Positions 1 through 9,839 of a stretch of DNA of 31,712 nt are shown here, piece after piece. The first letter of the stretch is position 1; each line of letters starts with the position of its first letter. A program made the translations under genes and the position numbers. Below the pieces are notes generated by a model. That model made no database searches. It was given only the letters and a program-made list of their open reading frames with translations, and had not been told where the DNA came from. The DNA comes from Silene noctiflora (lineage: Eukaryota > Streptophyta > Magnoliopsida > Caryophyllales > Caryophyllaceae). The stretch lies in NCBI GenBank assembly GCA_009801015.1, contig VHZZ01000165.1, positions 175,410-207,121 of the forward strand, in the 5' to 3' direction.

Positions 1-2035
1 CATGTACACAGTGGAGACGTTATCACAATAAATCAAGCTAGCCGTGGAAAAGGGAGCATGAAGCTCGAGAATCAAATTTCGTAGCCAACTTGTTTCGGCA
101 ACCGTATTGGCAACACCCCTGTATTCTGCTTCCGCGCTTGACTTAGAAACCGTAGCTTGGGGTTTGGCGAACCAAGACACCGAGTTATCACCAAGGAATA
201 CACAATAACCGGAAGTAGACCTTCGTGAGTCGGGACACCCACCCCAATCAGCGTCGGAGTATACAGTGAGTTTATGGGTGACAGACTTCGTAAGAGTAAG
301 ACCATATTCAAGTGTCCCCTTAACATATCGTAAAATACGTTTCAAAAATTGAAAATGAGGCTCACGAGGGGCGTGCATAAATAGACAAACCTGTTGGACC
401 ACATAAGTGATGTCGGGTCTAATAATCGTAAGATATTGCAAAGCCCCAGCTAGGCTACGGTAGAGCGTGGAATCAGCTAGTAAGGGGCCCGCGGTTGAGC
501 TTAGTTTCGACCCGGCTTCAACAGGTGTGGACACGGGGTTACAGAAGGCCATGGAAGCACGGCTTAAAATATTACGGGCATATTGGTTTTGTGAGAGAAA
601 CAACCCATTTCTAGTTCGATTTACCTGTATCCCGAGGAAGTGATGTAATTTCCCAAGGTCTAACATCACAAATTATTTCGATAAATCATCAATTATGTGT
701 CGAAGTAATGAATTGCTAGAGGCTGTGAGTACAATATCATCAACATATAAGAGCATGTAAGCCATGTCAGTACCGTGTTTATAAATGAACAGTGAAGGAT
801 CACAAACACCGCTACAAAATCCCTTGGAGAGAATGAAGTTTGCGAACCGTTAATACCAAGCCCGAGGGGCTTGCTTAAGGCCATAAAGAGACTTACGGAG
901 TCGACAAACATGATGTGGCAATTTGGGATTGACAAAACCGGGGGGCTGATGCATATATACAGTTTCAATGAGGTCCCCATGTAAGAAAGCATTATTTACA
1001 TCTAATTGGTGAATTGGCCAAGACCGAGAGACATCAAGACTGAGAACGGTACGAATCGTACTCGGTTTGACCACCGGGCTAAAAGTCTCATTACAATCAA
1101 TCCCGACTTGTTGGCATTTGCCATTAACTACAAGGCGTGCCTTGTATCGTTGAAGAGTGCCATCGGACTTGAATTTGTGACGGTAGAGCCACATACATCG
1201 AATAACAGGGGCACTAGCGGGATAGGGTACAAGTTCCCAAGTGTTATTATCAATTAAAGCACGATACTCGTCATTCATGGCGGTATTCCAGTGTGGGTCC
1301 TGGAGGGCAGCATGAGGGTTTTTGGGAAGAGGGGAGATAGGTTTGTCGTGGGTTGTAGAAAGGACACGGGGTTTAAAAATCATGTTCATGGCTCTAGTGG
1401 TCATACGATGGTCTCGAAAAGAGGATGAGGGTGGGTCAGGCGAGTGATAGTGATAGGCAGTGGGACCTGACCGTAAGGGTGAGAGGGATGGCTAGTTCTG
1501 GTTGTTGGGGATAGTAGCTGGTGGGTGAGGGATGGTTGTAGGTGTTGTGACAGGGAGCTGGGTAGGGGAGTTGGGAGAGGCGGAGGAGTTTGGGGGGGAG
1601 TTGGGAGTTGTGGCAGGAGGGGTTTGGGTACGGGGTGAGGTGGGGTGGTTAGGGGTAGGGTCCACGACGTAGAGAGTGGGGCTGAGGAAGGCGTCAATGA
1701 GGGTGGGGCTGAGATGGCCATTAATAGTCTGATCACGTGTAGCTGAAAGTGAAGGTTGAGAGAATGGGAAGACGGATTCATCGAAAGTGACGTGACGAGA
1801 TATAATGAATTTACCAGTGGATAGCTCAAGACACTTGTAACCACGAAATTCTTGGGGATAGCCTAAAAAGACACATTTGGTGGACCGAGTAGCTAATTTG
1901 TGAGGTGTTTTGGCGGTGAGATTTGGGTAGCAAACGCAACCAAAAACACGAAGGTGAGAGTAGGAGGGGTTTTTGTGGAAGAGAGCGGAAGTTGGTGTGC
2001 GAAAATGGAGAATTTTGGTGGGCAATATATTGTCA
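1..2035 (-). mobile_element. Ty1/copia retrotransposon pol remnant (integrase C-terminal part, RT, RNase H)
   Basis: The minus strand reads as one copia pol frame from about 2035 to the left window edge. It starts inside the C-terminal part of integrase (LPTKILHFRTP, then FGCVCYPNL and KCVFLGYP), passes a Pro/Ser/Thr-rich linker, and enters the reverse transcriptase (W-LYRHKFKSDG, QLDVNNAFLHGDL, SLYGLKQAPRAWY, and the catalytic YVDD at 736-747). It then runs into RNase H (YSDADWGGCPDSRRSTSGY, SKSSAEAEYRG). The frame is kept over 2 kb but carries three in-frame stops, at 1492-1494, 850-852 and 673-675. GAG, protease and the integrase catalytic core are absent on the right, where homology stops abruptly near 2035. 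No LTR is seen in the window. The element is therefore dead and truncated. Short open frames on either strand here are shadows of pol. Confidence 0.95.
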
Positions 2036-2332
2036 CTCCTAACTAAAAAGAAGCGTAACGAATCTAACGAGTCATTTTCTTATATTATTCCATCGTAATT
2101 CTAATCCAAAAATAAGAACCTAAAGACGGTTCCTAAATTTTTTACATGAATTTTTGTTCAAGACGAATATATCCGTTTCAAACTTGGGAGGGTCAAATAG
2201 AATAGAACAATGTTACTAGCAAAATTATCGTCTTATTCAGCCAAGTTGAATGTTACTTGACCGTTTTTAATCTTGAGACTGATACACCCTTCAAAAGAGT
2301 GCTTCTACATCCTCATGACCTGACAAAATTGG
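2036..2332. other. Intergenic, nothing recognised
   Basis: Unique-looking AT-rich sequence lies between the broken end of the copia element and the GACCCGA repeat tract. I see no coding frame, RNA gene or clear repeat boundary, and no target-site duplication that would explain the copia end. Confidence 0.5.
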
Positions 2333-2785
2333 TCAAACCCGAATACCTCGACCTGAAAAGGTTGATCCGAGACCCGAAAATGACCCAAACTTACTTGACC
2401 CGAAACCCGAATTGACCCGATCTGACTCAGACCCGACCCGAACATTGTCTGACCCAATGTTGACCCGACTTGAGGTGACGCAACCCGAAAAGACCCGACT
2501 CATAATTGAACCGATCTCAAATGACTTGAGATGACCCAAAATGACCCGAAACGACACGTACTACGTCATATTAATATTATATATATCAAAATAAAGTTTC
2601 GTTGGTTACAATAGTCCCTAATAAATAGTTGAATTTGCAAAATAGTAGTTCTTAATCAAAATAGTACTAAATAAAGTGCTTAGCCATTCATTGAAAGCAA
2701 CTCGACCCAAATAACTTTTACCCAAAAATGACCCGATCCAAACTCACTCAACCCATACCCGACCCGAATAACCCGTTTTTAACAG
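2333..2785. repeat. Degenerate GACCCGA-type short repeats
   Basis: Irregularly spaced copies of GACCCGA, TGACCCGA and ACCCGAC fill about 2333-2545. They recur at 2698-2785 after an AT-rich break. The open frame on the minus strand here is only the repeat translated. Similar degenerate CCCGA arrays also occur at the right of this window, near 27360-27790. Such tracts are common in plant intergenic DNA and I assign no function. Confidence 0.8.
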
Positions 2786-3541
2786 GTCTAAATTATTATT
2801 CCCGATATCCGAGTAAAGACGGAAGAGTATGTGATACACCTTATTGAAAAAAGTACTGAAGAAGTTACAACTCTTTTACTTACCAACTAGTATGGATCCC
2901 GCACATGCATGCGCGGTATTTTTAGATCTTTTAATTTATAATGTATTATTTATAGATTTAAAATTGACAAATTATTAGTCTTTCATATTTTAATATGAGG
3001 ATAAACAATTGAAATGGAAACTAATTAAAAGAAGGAATTGAATAAAGTCCTGAAATGTGTATTTTAATAAAATAATTTTCTTAAATAATTTTAAAGACTT
3101 TTTTGTCATGGAATTAATAATATCGATTCATAATTTTTTTTTTCGAATTAAGTACATGGTAATTTTATTTTATTTTTTTTATTTTTTTTACGAAACTAAT
3201 AATATCAATTTATCGGTTTTCCATATACGGATTTTAGATTTATACCAGTTTTGTTTAATTTCAATTAAAATATTATTATTTAGTTAAAAAAAAAAAAGAA
3301 TAAAGATTATAGCTTAATTAAAAGATAACAATTTACTAAAAATGGAGTCTTGTTTCCTTATTTAGCCAGATTCCTTTTGGAGGAAAAACATTGAGAATTT
3401 TTATTCTCTTAGTAGTAAAGGGGATTACCGTCATAAATTTAGTCTTTCTAACAATTTCAGGGAGTCATAAATTACCGTCATAAATTACCATCACTCTCAC
3501 TTCTCACTTCTTCCTTCCAAACCAGCCAAATAAAAATAAAA
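2786..3541. other. AT-rich upstream region of the FBD F-box gene
   Basis: The stretch is very AT-rich with poly-T and poly-A runs (for example near 3160-3190 and 3284-3297). A short partly palindromic GC-rich motif (GCACATGCATGCGC) lies at about 2901-2914. A pyrimidine-rich CT stretch at 3488-3518 just before the start codon is typical of a plant 5' UTR. The sequence ATTACCGTCATAAATT recurs in part between 3424 and 3490. No gene is supported. Confidence 0.5.
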
Positions 3542-4960
3542 ATGGAGGACAACCTCAACATTTCCAGCCTAATTATCGGTGAAAAACCCGATACCGACAC
3601 CATTGACAGACTGAGCTCACTCCCAGAGCATCTGATTTCAGATATCTTGTCAAAACTCCCTATCGACTCCGCAGTCGCAACGTCCATCCTGTCTCGTCAT
3701 TGGCGCTACCAATGGACTTACATAACCCGCTTCCACTTAACCTCTCTTAATATCCCCGACTGTGACGAGCTTTTCGACATTTTAACCAACATCGATAACA
3801 TTCTCCCAAAACTTAATTCACCTCCCAATAATCTGCGCACCTTCTACCTTGAGTGCAACCTCCGTTATCTTAATACAGACGAGTTTGAGGAAGCCAATAA
3901 TGCTTACGAATTATTCTGCGAATTTCTTCCTCACTGGTTGCAACGCATATGCAGTTCACACACTGAACGATTACAGGTATTTCAATTCGGATATTACCTG
4001 GAAGTCCATATTCAAAATGCTCCATTAGTTTCTATTTGCAGTCGTAGAATCGAGTCGTTTGCAGTCGTTGACACGGAATCCTTACCAGAATGCATATTCC
4101 AGAATAAAACCCTAGTTGAACTTAAGCTCAACACTTATAATTTTTCATTTAAGTTGCCGCATTATCTGAATCTCCCCAATTTGAACAAGCTTTCACTAAA
4201 TATTTATGAGTTTGATCGAGAACTGATGCGCACAATTTTCAAATCCTTACCATTGCTCGAAGATTTGAATATTTTGGCCTTTTTGTATGGTGATGATCAT
4301 TTTATTGATATATCAGCTCGCAATTTGAAGATTTTCAGTATTGTATTTAAGGGGCGGGATTCTCAAACTAATGTTTTAATTGATGCACCTAAACTTCAAA
4401 GCATTTCTATCTCAATCTGGGACGGTTTAGTGTTATTTCGCTTTGTGAAAATTCCGACTGATTTGTTGAGAACAACTCTTTCATATCCGAGTTTTGTTGG
4501 AGATGATCTTGCAATATTAGAGCTTGTAAAAGCTATTACGTGTACCAGATCATTGCAACTAGGCTGTCGTATTCTAAATGTCTTGAACTCGTATAATGTG
4601 GATGAATTGCCGACTTTCCACAATCTCGTCGATCTTAGCTTAGAGCTTTCTGATGTTGAGACCATACCTGCTTGGATTTTAGGGAGGCTCAAGACCATAA
4701 AAGTGCAGGGATTTATTAAGGGGTATGAGTATGCCAAAGTAATGAGTTTGATGGAAAACATTCTAAGTAAAGCAAATGTATTGGAACGGCTTGTTGTTTT
4801 CAATTTCATTGCAGTTGACGAAGAAACGAAGATGGATTCACTACAGAATGAGAAAGATTTCATCAAGGCGTTGTTTATGCTCCCGAGGGTTTCTTCATGC
4901 TGTGAAATCAAGTTTCTTGGGCCATCTGGACGTTCAACGACTAATGTAGTCGAAGATTGA
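3542..4960 (+). CDS. F-box/LRR/FBD-domain protein, single exon
   Basis: This is a complete uninterrupted frame of 472 residues. An F-box lies at about residues 22-60 (DRLSSLPEHLISDILSKLP, then SILSRHWRYQWT), which should bind the SKP1/ASK subunit of an SCF ubiquitin ligase. Leucine-rich repeats follow (about 180-260; LPECIFQNKTLVELKLN, LPNLNKLSLN, SLPLLEDLNI). The C terminus ends in an FBD-type segment (LPRVSSCCEIKFLG). This order and length match the large plant F-box/FBD/LRR family, whose substrates are mostly unknown. The ATG follows a CT-rich leader, and no in-frame upstream ATG lies near it. A possible AATAAA polyadenylation signal is at about 5113-5118. All expected parts are present and there is no break. 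The gene converges on the next F-box gene, which belongs to a different family. Confidence 0.95.
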   Translation: MEDNLNISSLIIGEKPDTDTIDRLSSLPEHLISDILSKLPIDSAVATSILSRHWRYQWTYITRFHLTSLNIPDCDELFDILTNIDNILPKLNSPPNNLRTFYLECNLRYLNTDEFEEANNAYELFCEFLPHWLQRICSSHTERLQVFQFGYYLEVHIQNAPLVSICSRRIESFAVVDTESLPECIFQNKTLVELKLNTYNFSFKLPHYLNLPNLNKLSLNIYEFDRELMRTIFKSLPLLEDLNILAFLYGDDHFIDISARNLKIFSIVFKGRDSQTNVLIDAPKLQSISISIWDGLVLFRFVKIPTDLLRTTLSYPSFVGDDLAILELVKAITCTRSLQLGCRILNVLNSYNVDELPTFHNLVDLSLELSDVETIPAWILGRLKTIKVQGFIKGYEYAKVMSLMENILSKANVLERLVVFNFIAVDEETKMDSLQNEKDFIKALFMLPRVSSCCEIKFLGPSGRSTTNVVED

Positions 4961-5351
4961 TCACTCACCTAGCAAATATTGTACACTTTTCTTAAATGAA
5001 GTTTTCTTTCTTGCGCAACGTGACCATAAACTGAAGCTTGCTATAATATCATGTTATATGTTCACTGTGTTTGAATCAGATCTACCTCTACTGTTTGTTC
5101 TTTTGAATGGTCAATAAACTTTGCTGCACGGTTTGTGTCTAAAACTAGTTGAGTGTAGTCATTGATTTCTGGCAAAATTTCTAATTCCTCAATGAACTTG
5201 GTTGATACTAATGAGTAAACTTCGACTTATTCTGACAATAGTAGTGTCGATAATAAGTTGGGACAATAACTGAAGCCGGTGAATTTGTTAGATCACTGGT
5301 TGCTGTAGCAGATGACTTTATAGCTGAGTACCAGATGATTGCAGATGATCT
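4961..5351. other. Shared 3' region between two convergent F-box genes
   Basis: These 391 bp separate the stop codon of the FBD gene (+) from the stop codon of the RMF-type F-box gene (-). They must hold both 3' UTRs. No other feature is visible. Confidence 0.6.
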
Positions 5352-8203
5352 TTACAGAAGCTGCTGAGAGATTCTGATCGCTACAACTGGGCCATCAGTC
5401 CCGGCTCTCATGACTTGGAATTTGACTTTAAGCCCTAAAATTTATGAACGACAAACGATATTTGTGATTCAGTTTGTGATTCTTATTCAAAGCCATCAGA
5501 TAATAGAATTTGTTGTGTGAATTTAGATCATAGACAGCTGCAATATGATACCATCATTTAATAGCAAGTTGGTGTTGACAGCAACAGCATGAAGGGTGAT
5601 CTTTGTCTTTGGTTGCAAGTCTTCATCTTTCCCGAACCATGTTTTTGTCTTGAACATCTCTGCAAAATACCAAGCATCAGACTATATTTCTATGCTTGTA
5701 GTTTTATTTCTCCCCTCCTAATCAGAATTAACGGTGCAGGCAAATTCCTGAAACCTATTACGTGGCCGCATTTCTGGTAACCTTGACTATCTCAAGTTTG
5801 AGAAATTGTTGGTTTAGTAATTTACTGCGGCGCACACATTTGGTATCAGATAGATTTCAGACCAAAAATTTTAAATCAGTACTCACGAGCTGCTAACAGT
5901 AAACAGTCTGTTAAATTTCTGTAACGAGCAAATTTATGAATAAGTAGGAATACTCAGCAGCTGCTGCAAAAATGTTTAGTTCTTACCTGCGGTTGAAGGG
6001 TCTTTTAGGTGCTTCAAATCAATGATTGCCCCGGAAGCTGCATCAATATCTCTTTTGGTCTCGTGTGAACCGAGTTGTGTGAAGTCCCAACTTCCATTTT
6101 GGTAACCCTGACTCAAAAAGAGCTCGAAGTGCCTTGTATCTAACATTTGCATTGTCCCTGCATATAGTAAAATTCCTCAACAACCGCTTTCTACAAATTA
6201 GCTGCAAATTTCCTAGTTCTGATCTCGAATCATTCTCGTTCAACAATAAATTTACAACACAATCATCTATTAATCTGGCCAGACATACGCATTCTACAGA
6301 AAAATATTTTTATTGCAGACTGGTTGCTGGGCACATTCATGACTTACAAAATAAAAACTGTAATCATGATCGTCAGAAGCGAAGTAGTAAATTAAATCAT
6401 CAACAATATACGAGTATAATCTAGTGGCGAATAATTTAAGGGTACTCACCCTCACATGTGTTGAGGTCACAGACAGGGCAACGGACGAGCTGCAAATCTG
6501 CAAGATTCATGCTTATAATTCTTTTACTGAAGCATATACACAAGGAGAAATCTCCCAAATTAGTGGTATCTAATATTGGCTTGAAGGTGAACTACCAGCA
6601 ATCCAGATTCCAGTTTTGATGTTGGTGATAACGCATAAGCCAATGTTTTCCAGCATCTTTTCAACAGTATCCTTGGCAATTCTTCTAGGAAACGTCAGCT
6701 TTTCGGTTAAAAGTGCTGCAGGCGAGTCCAGGAAAAACGCACCAATACGCATCCAATCTATGATTTTCCAGCAAACAGATTTACTGTCAATTAATATTAC
6801 AGTAATTGACTTTCGGATGAATGAACTGATTACGATTTTTCACTCTTCTATCTAGACTTGACAGCCAGAATTTCGTTCACTAATCATACAGTCAAGTCAT
6901 AACATAAGTTTTAGAGTGGAATTAGTAGTTAGCACGTAACGAATCTGATGGACAGATGACAGGATGTTCATGAAAGACGAATGTCATACCGATGTGTTTC
7001 TCGTACTGGCGAAAGAGGTACGAGTGAGTACCATCTGCAATAGAATTATAAAATCAAACTTATCAAACACAACATATACAAAATACAGTTACTAAACATC
7101 CACAGCATAAAAATACACTGTACAACACAAGCGAAATCAGATAAAATTCTGATCATTTACCAAAAGCTGATGCATAGATGTTTTTCCACTTGAAGGACAC
7201 TTTTCCTGGATCAGGCATGCCAAGATCACGTAGGCAAGTGTATTTCCAGACGCAATCTTCTGTGACGACTTTGTAGAACCATTTGCAGGTACTTGCGAGC
7301 TTCACCAGCGACTTTCCGTCTAAGTGCTTCGATATCTCTATCCATACATCATCCTCATAGCTTTAAACAAACACAGATTGACAAATAAAAACAACATTCA
7401 AATTAATCAGAGCAGATATGAATGTATGATGCGCTATTTAACCATACGCCATAAAAATTACGAATTCAAGCTCCTAATTATTGACTAGAGTTCAGACATA
7501 TTCCAGGAATACATGAATCAATCAACTTATATAAATTTGATTTCCGAGATATAACGATAAAATAAAACAAAACCGTTATTCTCAAGTATACAATTATAGA
7601 AAGCACAATTAACAAGTAAGCATCATAAACGAACTTCTGAATACGTAATTAGCACGAGAGTGACCTCTTTCGACGTCATATATGTTCAATTTCCGGAAAA
7701 CGAGTTCGTTTTACTCAAATTCAAGTTAAAATGTACTGATTTACACAAGTTAAAGCTCAAAATAATCGCAATCGCTCAGTGAATTGTATGTATTGACGGA
7801 GTTTCAGCTCAATATTATCTGCCACGACATTTTACCGATGAAAAAGAACGCGTATGCGGTGAATTTCTAACAAAACATGAAAATTGACGAATCAAACAAC
7901 TGCAAACAGTTCGCAATTATCGCCGTTCTTCGCGATCAATGAAATTAAGGCAACAGAGTTTCAATAATTCAGCTCAAATTATCGAATCATATATCGTAAA
8001 TCGTTACAATTCACACATATGAATGCAATCATCTATCTAAAATTACAGCAAAACACAAAAGCAGAAGAACAACATGTAAATCAAAATGCGAGAGAATGTA
8101 GAGAACGAGGAAGTTACAAGGAGAAAGGTGGACGATAGAAGGAGGAAAACGGAGTAGAGAAGCAGGAACAGATTGCCGTGACTCTCCTCAATCTTTTCGC
8201 CAT
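5352..8203 (-). CDS. Probable F-box protein, At3g61730/RMF-like, eight exons
   Basis: Exons by hand splicing on GT-AG sites: 8118-8203, 7161-7360, 6990-7034, 6596-6757, 6450-6497, 5987-6157, 5552-5659, 5352-5434. Together they give 903 nt, 300 residues plus TAA, with no stop or frame error. Intron 1 is phase 2 and the other six are phase 1. The F-box is at about residues 29-70 (YEDDVWIEISKHLDGKSL, LASTCKWFYKVV). Next come the conserved blocks YLFRQYEKHIDWMRIGAFF, ITNIKTGIWIADLQLVRC, a cysteine cluster CPVCDLNTC (Cys171, 174, 179), RHFELFLSQGYQNGSWD and KITLHAVAVNTNL. The C terminus is VMRAGTDG...RISQQLL. I recognise this as the single-copy-like plant F-box family annotated At3g61730 (REDUCED MALE FERTILITY); the name is from memory. 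The product would be an SCF receptor subunit. The ATG at 8203 was chosen because its frame joins exon 2. Confidence 0.93.
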
Positions 8204-8679
8204 TGTTGTTTTTGTTTTCGCTTCTTTCCGAGTTCGAATTTCGATACCGATACAACTACTATTTTAGCTTTGAGTGATGAATTTTACGAAGAAATGGAGG
8301 AGATATTATGTATGGAAAGAGAAAAAGGAGGAGGGAAGAGAGAAGAATTTCGGAAGATTTGAAAATGCAGAGAATGATCAGCTGAAAGCCAGAAATCAGC
8401 TTTGTTCAAAATATATACCCACGGACTATGTAAGGAAGTTCGTTACATAGCAATTGGACCACTCCGTGATGTCACTTTTTAAAACAAAATAAGATCCTTG
8501 ATACCGAGTTTTAGTAGCACCTCTTACATATGTAGGATCTATTAAAATAATAAAATCGACATAAATGTATGTGAAATGTTGGTATCGAGTTTTGATGGCG
8601 CCCAAGAATCGTCTTTTAAAAATCTCAAAGTAAAAATAGTGTAATTTAAATCCGTTTTAGTTAATTTTGTCTTAACTTT
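8204..8679. other. Upstream region of the RMF-type F-box gene
   Basis: This contains the 5' UTR and promoter side of the minus-strand F-box gene. The part next to the start (8230-8370) is purine-rich on the plus strand, hence CT-rich on the transcript strand, as in many plant leaders. Two similar phrases, TACCGAGTTTTAGTAGCACC (about 8502) and TATCGAGTTTTGATGGCGCC (about 8583), form an imperfect direct repeat about 80 bp apart. No other gene is seen. Confidence 0.5.
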
Positions 8680-8905
8680 TTTAAGAAATTATTTTGGATC
8701 AATTAGTTTTCTTTTGTTAAACAGAGTCCACTTAAATTGAAAAGAGCCTACTCGATTATTGACGTTGCTAGATGGAGAATTATTTTTGGGAGTTTAAGAA
8801 ATTATTTTGGATCGATTAGTTTTCTTTTGTTAAACAGAGTCCACTTAAATTGAAAAGAGCCTACTCGATTATTGACGTTGCTAGATGGAGAATTATTTTT
8901 GGGAG
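8680..8905. repeat. 113-bp perfect-length tandem duplication (two units)
   Basis: Unit 1 is 8680-8792 and unit 2 is 8793-8905. By eye they differ at a single base (GGATCAATT against GGATCGATT). The unit has no long open frame, and the low divergence implies a young event. It lies between the promoter side of the F-box gene and the tRNA gene. Confidence 0.95.
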
Positions 8906-9018
8906 TTAAATATATTTCATTTTGGTAATTTAGAGCATAAATTACACTGGTGAAGCGAATAAAAAAAAACCCAAAGTGAAAGGGATCACACAAACCTAAT
9001 AATAGGCAAACGCATGAA

Positions 9019-9030
9019 AAAAATAAAAAA
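9019..9030 (-). terminator. Pol III T-run terminator of tRNA-Ala
   Basis: Directly after the tRNA 3' end, the minus strand reads ATATTTTTTATTTTTTT. Two runs of six or more T fit RNA polymerase III termination. Confidence 0.8.
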
Positions 9031-9032
9031 TA

Positions 9033-9105
9033 TGGAGGTGCGGGGAATCGAACCCCGTGCCTCTCGCATGCGAAGCGAGCGCTCTACCATATGAGCTACA
9101 CCCCC
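9033..9105 (-). tRNA. tRNA-Ala (anticodon CGC)
   Basis: The 73-nt gene folds as a standard cloverleaf. The acceptor arm is GGGGGTG paired with CACCTCC and carries discriminator A73. The D arm with A box is TAGCTCATATGGTAGAGC. The anticodon stem CTCGC/GCGAG encloses the loop TTCGCAT, so the anticodon is CGC and it reads GCG codons. The T arm with B box is GGTTCGATTCC. The third acceptor pair is G3-U70, the known alanine identity element, which confirms the charge. There is no intron, and CCA is not encoded. Confidence 0.98.
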
Positions 9106-9839
9106 GTTGTTGATTTAAATACCCTATTAGCTCTATATAAGTTACTTAACACATCCAGGCCCAACTCAGTCGCCTAATCTGCTCTTGATTCTACTCCTGC
9201 GATGTAGACTCGTCATTCGTGCCATTAAAGGAGAGTTGCTTTCTATGCTTTTTAGTTTTGTTTTCTATTCCGTTTCTCATTTTGGGTAATTCCGCTTCTT
9301 GTAACGAAAAAGAAAAAAAAAAAAAAACTTTAGGTTGCAAAAACATGAACACATAACCCGGAGTAAACAATTTCAGGCTAAAAAATCCGAGTTGAGTTTT
9401 AGAGCGTTCATCACCAGTTTGTTATCACTATTATAACATCATGCCTCTAATGCAATCTCGAGTCCAAAAATCTCAATTAAGATGTGTAGTCGACGACAAT
9501 TGGAATACTTTAAAGTTTAAACCTAGCTTCTAAAAAACTGATTATACACAGAGCCTTGATCTAATTTAAATTTTGATGACCTTTATTTTTAGGTTCGATC
9601 GTTAATACATATTTTCATCAACTATGAGACCATTAGTAAATACCGTATGGCCTACTATTAATAAACTTTCCATCAAAGAAACGGTAGATACAACAGTAGT
9701 AACTAGTACGGAGTAACTGTCTGTCGATGGTCCTCAGGCCTCAAATTTGGATGAGAATGTCGAGAAACCCATGGCATTTGTCTAAGAATAAAAGAATTAT
9801 GATTATGATGCTAATATCAAAACTTTCACTAGTTTCTCT
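9106..9839. other. Intergenic, 3' side of the dynamin gene
   Basis: AT-rich sequence holds the upstream side of the tRNA gene and the 3' UTR side of the dynamin gene. An A-run sits at about 9309-9327. Nothing else is recognised. Confidence 0.5.

Noticed and set aside
1401..2025. Proline-rich open frames opposite to and in another phase of the copia pol
   Set aside because: They are frame shadows of the Pro/Ser/Thr-rich linker between integrase and RT. The pol frame explains the sequence.
2886..2925. Motif ACTAGTATGGATCCCGCACA and its cousin near 16773 as possible transposon ends
   Set aside because: They resemble common plant repeat ends, but no second end or target duplication was found, so no element can be delimited.
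8043..8255. 70-residue frame with a hydrophobic segment on the minus strand
   Set aside because: It overlaps exon 1 and intron 1 of the RMF-type F-box gene in a different frame. The MAKRL frame from 8203 splices perfectly to exon 2, so this one is not needed.
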